Shown one piece after another: positions 24,197-26,131 of a DNA stretch of 26,131 nt. A program made the position numbers and the translations under genes. The notes beneath the pieces are model-generated. The model searched no databases. It was not told the origin of the DNA and saw nothing but the letters and a program-made list of their open reading frames with translations. The stretch spans positions 1-26,131 of the forward strand of contig DAHVPA010000004.1 in the NCBI GenBank assembly GCA_027318525.1, given 5' to 3'. The DNA comes from Candidatus Cloacimonadota bacterium. GTDB lineage: Bacteria > Cloacimonadota > Cloacimonadia > Cloacimonadales > Cloacimonadaceae. Every line of letters starts with the position of its first letter. Within the stretch, counting starts at the first letter, position 1.

Positions 24197-24246
24197 GGGA
24201 GGAGGAATCCATGCGACTGCCTGATGTTAGTTTATCCACACAGTAG
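24197..24246 (+). promoter_or_regulatory. Strong ribosome site with an 11-codon ORF in frame with the transglutaminase-like gene
   Basis: GGGAGGAGGAA (24197-24207) is followed by ATG 24211 and eleven codons (MRLPDVSLSTQ), then TAG 24244-24246. The same frame then continues openly into the next gene. Either the real start is ATG 24211 with a nonsense codon at 12, or this is a leader peptide whose stop is six bases before a TTG start. Confidence 0.55.
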
Positions 24247-24252
24247 AGAGCT

Positions 24253-26131
24253 TTGTTCATAACAGCTTTAATCCTTGTCTGCCTGAGCTTTAGGCTCAGC
24301 CTAAGCGCAGCACCACGGGGCATGACCACCCGGGAAATCGAATGCAGTCAGAGCGTGAGCGGAACTGCCATCCCCTGCCCTGCTTTCAGCACCGGGGAAA
24401 GCAATTCTCTGCAGACGCCAGGGCAACTGCGTGAGGACTGGATTCCGGTTGATTCACTGCAGCTCAATACCTGGCTGGATGCGGGAAAACACCTGGGGCT
24501 GATGTTCAGTTCCAGTCAGAACGCTTTTCAGGAATGCACCGACATGAACGAACTTACCTTTGCTGCCCGGCAGGCTATTGCCAAATCCCCCGTCTGGATA
24601 CAGGCTCAGCTTTCCAATACCCTGCGTCAGCTCGAATCCGGTGACCAGAATGTCTGGGCGGCAGTCATCAATGACGCGGATGACCCTTATGTGGATGAAA
24701 TCGCCTTCAGTATCGCCACTTCCAGCGCTGTCTATCTGGGTTCGATTTACGCCCATCCGCAGATGATGCTGGAAAATGCGCAGATGCTCTATACTGCCGA
24801 TGCCGCCTTGCCTTATGTGCAGATTATGAACTTCGGAAGTGCCGCCATGGGCGGGGATTATTACTCCACCACCTATTACAATAAACTCAATGCAGACAGC
24901 ACCTTATCCCAGGTCTATGTCCCGCGGGAGATATATTACTGGTATATCGTCCACCCCAAAATCACGGACGAAATCCCCGCCTATATCGACCCTGCCGTCG
25001 TGGAAAGCAACACCACCCACGCCAATAACATAGCTGCTCCGCCCACAGGTCAGTTCTGGCGGAGTTTCTTCTTTAATGCGGCAGAACAAAACTATCCCTG
25101 CCTGGCTGATACACTGGGCATGTATTCCACAGTGCGCAACCTGAACGGCAATAACGGCGACGCCATCCATGCCATCCAGGGCTGGATCAACCGCACCATG
25201 AGCTTCACTTCCAACAGTGAACGACCGCATCAGCCGGTGCGCATTTACCGAAAGCACATCGGACGCTGCGGTGAATATGGAGATTACACCATGGCGGCTG
25301 CCAGAACGGCGCTCATCCCCTGCACGCAAATCACCACCATCAGCACCGACCACGTCTGGAACGAATTCTGGGACGAAGGCTGGGTACAATGGGAACCCGT
25401 GAATGGCTACATCAATACCCCGCTGGTCTATGAGAACGGCTGGGGCAAGGTCTTTGGCTCTGTCTATGAAACCCGCAGCGATGGATGTATGACCCCCGTC
25501 ACCGAGCGCTATTCGGAAGGTCTGGCAACCATCACCATCTCCGTGACGGACAGCCTGATGCGTCCTGTGGACGGGGCAAAGGTCTTCCTTGCCATCTATG
25601 AAGGCGGCATCCGCATCGACAACATCGGCTTTACCGGCAATAACGGCATCTGCGTCTTCCCCGTCGGTGAAAACAGGCATTACTACGCCCGTTGCGAAAG
25701 CCCAATCGGAGTCTATCCGCTCAATCCCGGCACCTATATGTCATTGGTGGAAAACTCCGTGAATGGAGAAGCTTATAACTATCAGTTCACGATTGACAAT
25801 GCCCTGCCTTTGCCCTTAATCAATCAGATTGCTCCTCCGGCAGATGCTCAGGATGATTGGCAAATGGCGGTGTCCTTCAGCGTGCCGCATCAGATTATCC
25901 GGGGCAGTGTGACCTGGGACGACGTCGATATCGTGGGACCCAAACCCTGGTTCTATAAGCAACTGGATCAACCCGGAACCATAAACCTGCTGATGACGGA
26001 CCCGGATGGCTATATATTCTACGAAATCGCGCAATCCTGCGACGCCTTTAACGTGCTCGGCAACGTCCAGTCCGGCAGTGCTTTCTTCAATATCCCCGCC
26101 AACAGTGACTGGTATGCCTTCCTCGATAACA
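24253..26131 (+). CDS. Secreted transglutaminase-like domain protein (3' end outside window)
   Basis: The frame is open from after TAG 24244-24246 to the window end (626 codons). It begins with a hydrophobic export segment (FITALILVCLSFRLSLSAAP). A transglutaminase/protease-like core lies near residues 300-390: GRCGEYG with C339, TDHVWNEFW with H367, and WVQWEP with E381 at the place where most relatives have aspartate. Numbering uses TTG 24253. After it come beta-rich domains, including a carboxypeptidase-regulatory-like segment (ITISVTDSLMRPVDGAKVFLAIYEGG) near 425. Such proteins are usually extracellular or periplasmic; enzymatic activity (crosslinking or proteolysis) is unproven. The start is uncertain: TTG 24253 with weak GAGAG, or ATG 24211 through a TAG. 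A C-terminal sorting domain would be expected beyond the edge. Confidence 0.75.
   Translation, partial: MFITALILVCLSFRLSLSAAPRGMTTREIECSQSVSGTAIPCPAFSTGESNSLQTPGQLREDWIPVDSLQLNTWLDAGKHLGLMFSSSQNAFQECTDMNELTFAARQAIAKSPVWIQAQLSNTLRQLESGDQNVWAAVINDADDPYVDEIAFSIATSSAVYLGSIYAHPQMMLENAQMLYTADAALPYVQIMNFGSAAMGGDYYSTTYYNKLNADSTLSQVYVPREIYYWYIVHPKITDEIPAYIDPAVVESNTTHANNIAAPPTGQFWRSFFFNAAEQNYPCLADTLGMYSTVRNLNGNNGDAIHAIQGWINRTMSFTSNSERPHQPVRIYRKHIGRCGEYGDYTMAAARTALIPCTQITTISTDHVWNEFWDEGWVQWEPVNGYINTPLVYENGWGKVFGSVYETRSDGCMTPVTERYSEGLATITISVTDSLMRPVDGAKVFLAIYEGGIRIDNIGFTGNNGICVFPVGENRHYYARCESPIGVYPLNPGTYMSLVENSVNGEAYNYQFTIDNALPLPLINQIAPPADAQDDWQMAVSFSVPHQIIRGSVTWDDVDIVGPKPWFYKQLDQPGTINLLMTDPDGYIFYEIAQSCDAFNVLGNVQSGSAFFNIPANSDWYAFLDN

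Noticed and set aside
24028..24246. 72-codon ORF before the transglutaminase-like gene
   Set aside because: Its first part runs through the palindromic repeat and has no ribosome site; only the last 11 codons after ATG 24211 have translation signals.

Overview
The window looks like chromosomal DNA from an anaerobic, amino-acid-fermenting, Gram-negative bacterium of the FCB group, most plausibly Candidatus Cloacimonadota. This is inferred from gene content, with no database search. Clues are a lysine-fermentation cluster (kdd, kamA, a kamB-like gene), secreted proteins ending in a YPNPF-type C-terminal sorting domain, a gingipain-like C25 peptidase, an interrupted formate-tetrahydrofolate ligase, and mid-GC coding DNA with AT-rich gaps.

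Layout. 1-731 (minus): N-terminal part of an M3 oligopeptidase. 1218-2216: secreted protein with a sorting domain, then a strong terminator. 2328-3998: formate-tetrahydrofolate ligase cut by an in-frame TAA. 4056-4772: AlkD-type DNA glycosylase, overlapped by two small exported glycine-rich membrane proteins (4772-5799), a degraded second copy of the alkD 3' end (5864-5965) and a third paralogue (6002-6616). 6610-7380 (minus): GYF_2-domain membrane protein. 7680-12004: 3,5-diaminohexanoate dehydrogenase, lysine 2,3-aminomutase, a KamB-like P-loop protein and a CDF metal transporter. 12205-14943: C25 peptidase. 14994-16690: an OlsB/OlsA-like acyltransferase pair that could make ornithine lipids. 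16954-23159: PadR regulator plus a complete tripartite RND efflux pump. 23315-23899 (minus): small outer-membrane barrel-like protein. 24253-end: large secreted transglutaminase-like protein, cut by the window edge.

Genes that work together: lysine catabolism (kamA makes beta-lysine; Kdd acts two steps later), lipid acylation (OlsB then OlsA), and drug or lipid export (PadR controlling TolC-like, adaptor and RND proteins).

The most unusual signals are: (1) five dispersed copies of a 70-80 bp palindromic intergenic repeat, each 60-165 bases upstream of the first gene of a plus-strand unit; (2) three tandem paralogous small membrane proteins flanked by an alkD tail duplication; (3) two genes with apparent in-frame stops, fhs (TAA) and the transglutaminase-like gene (TAG near its start). 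No tRNA, rRNA, CRISPR array or transposase was recognised.
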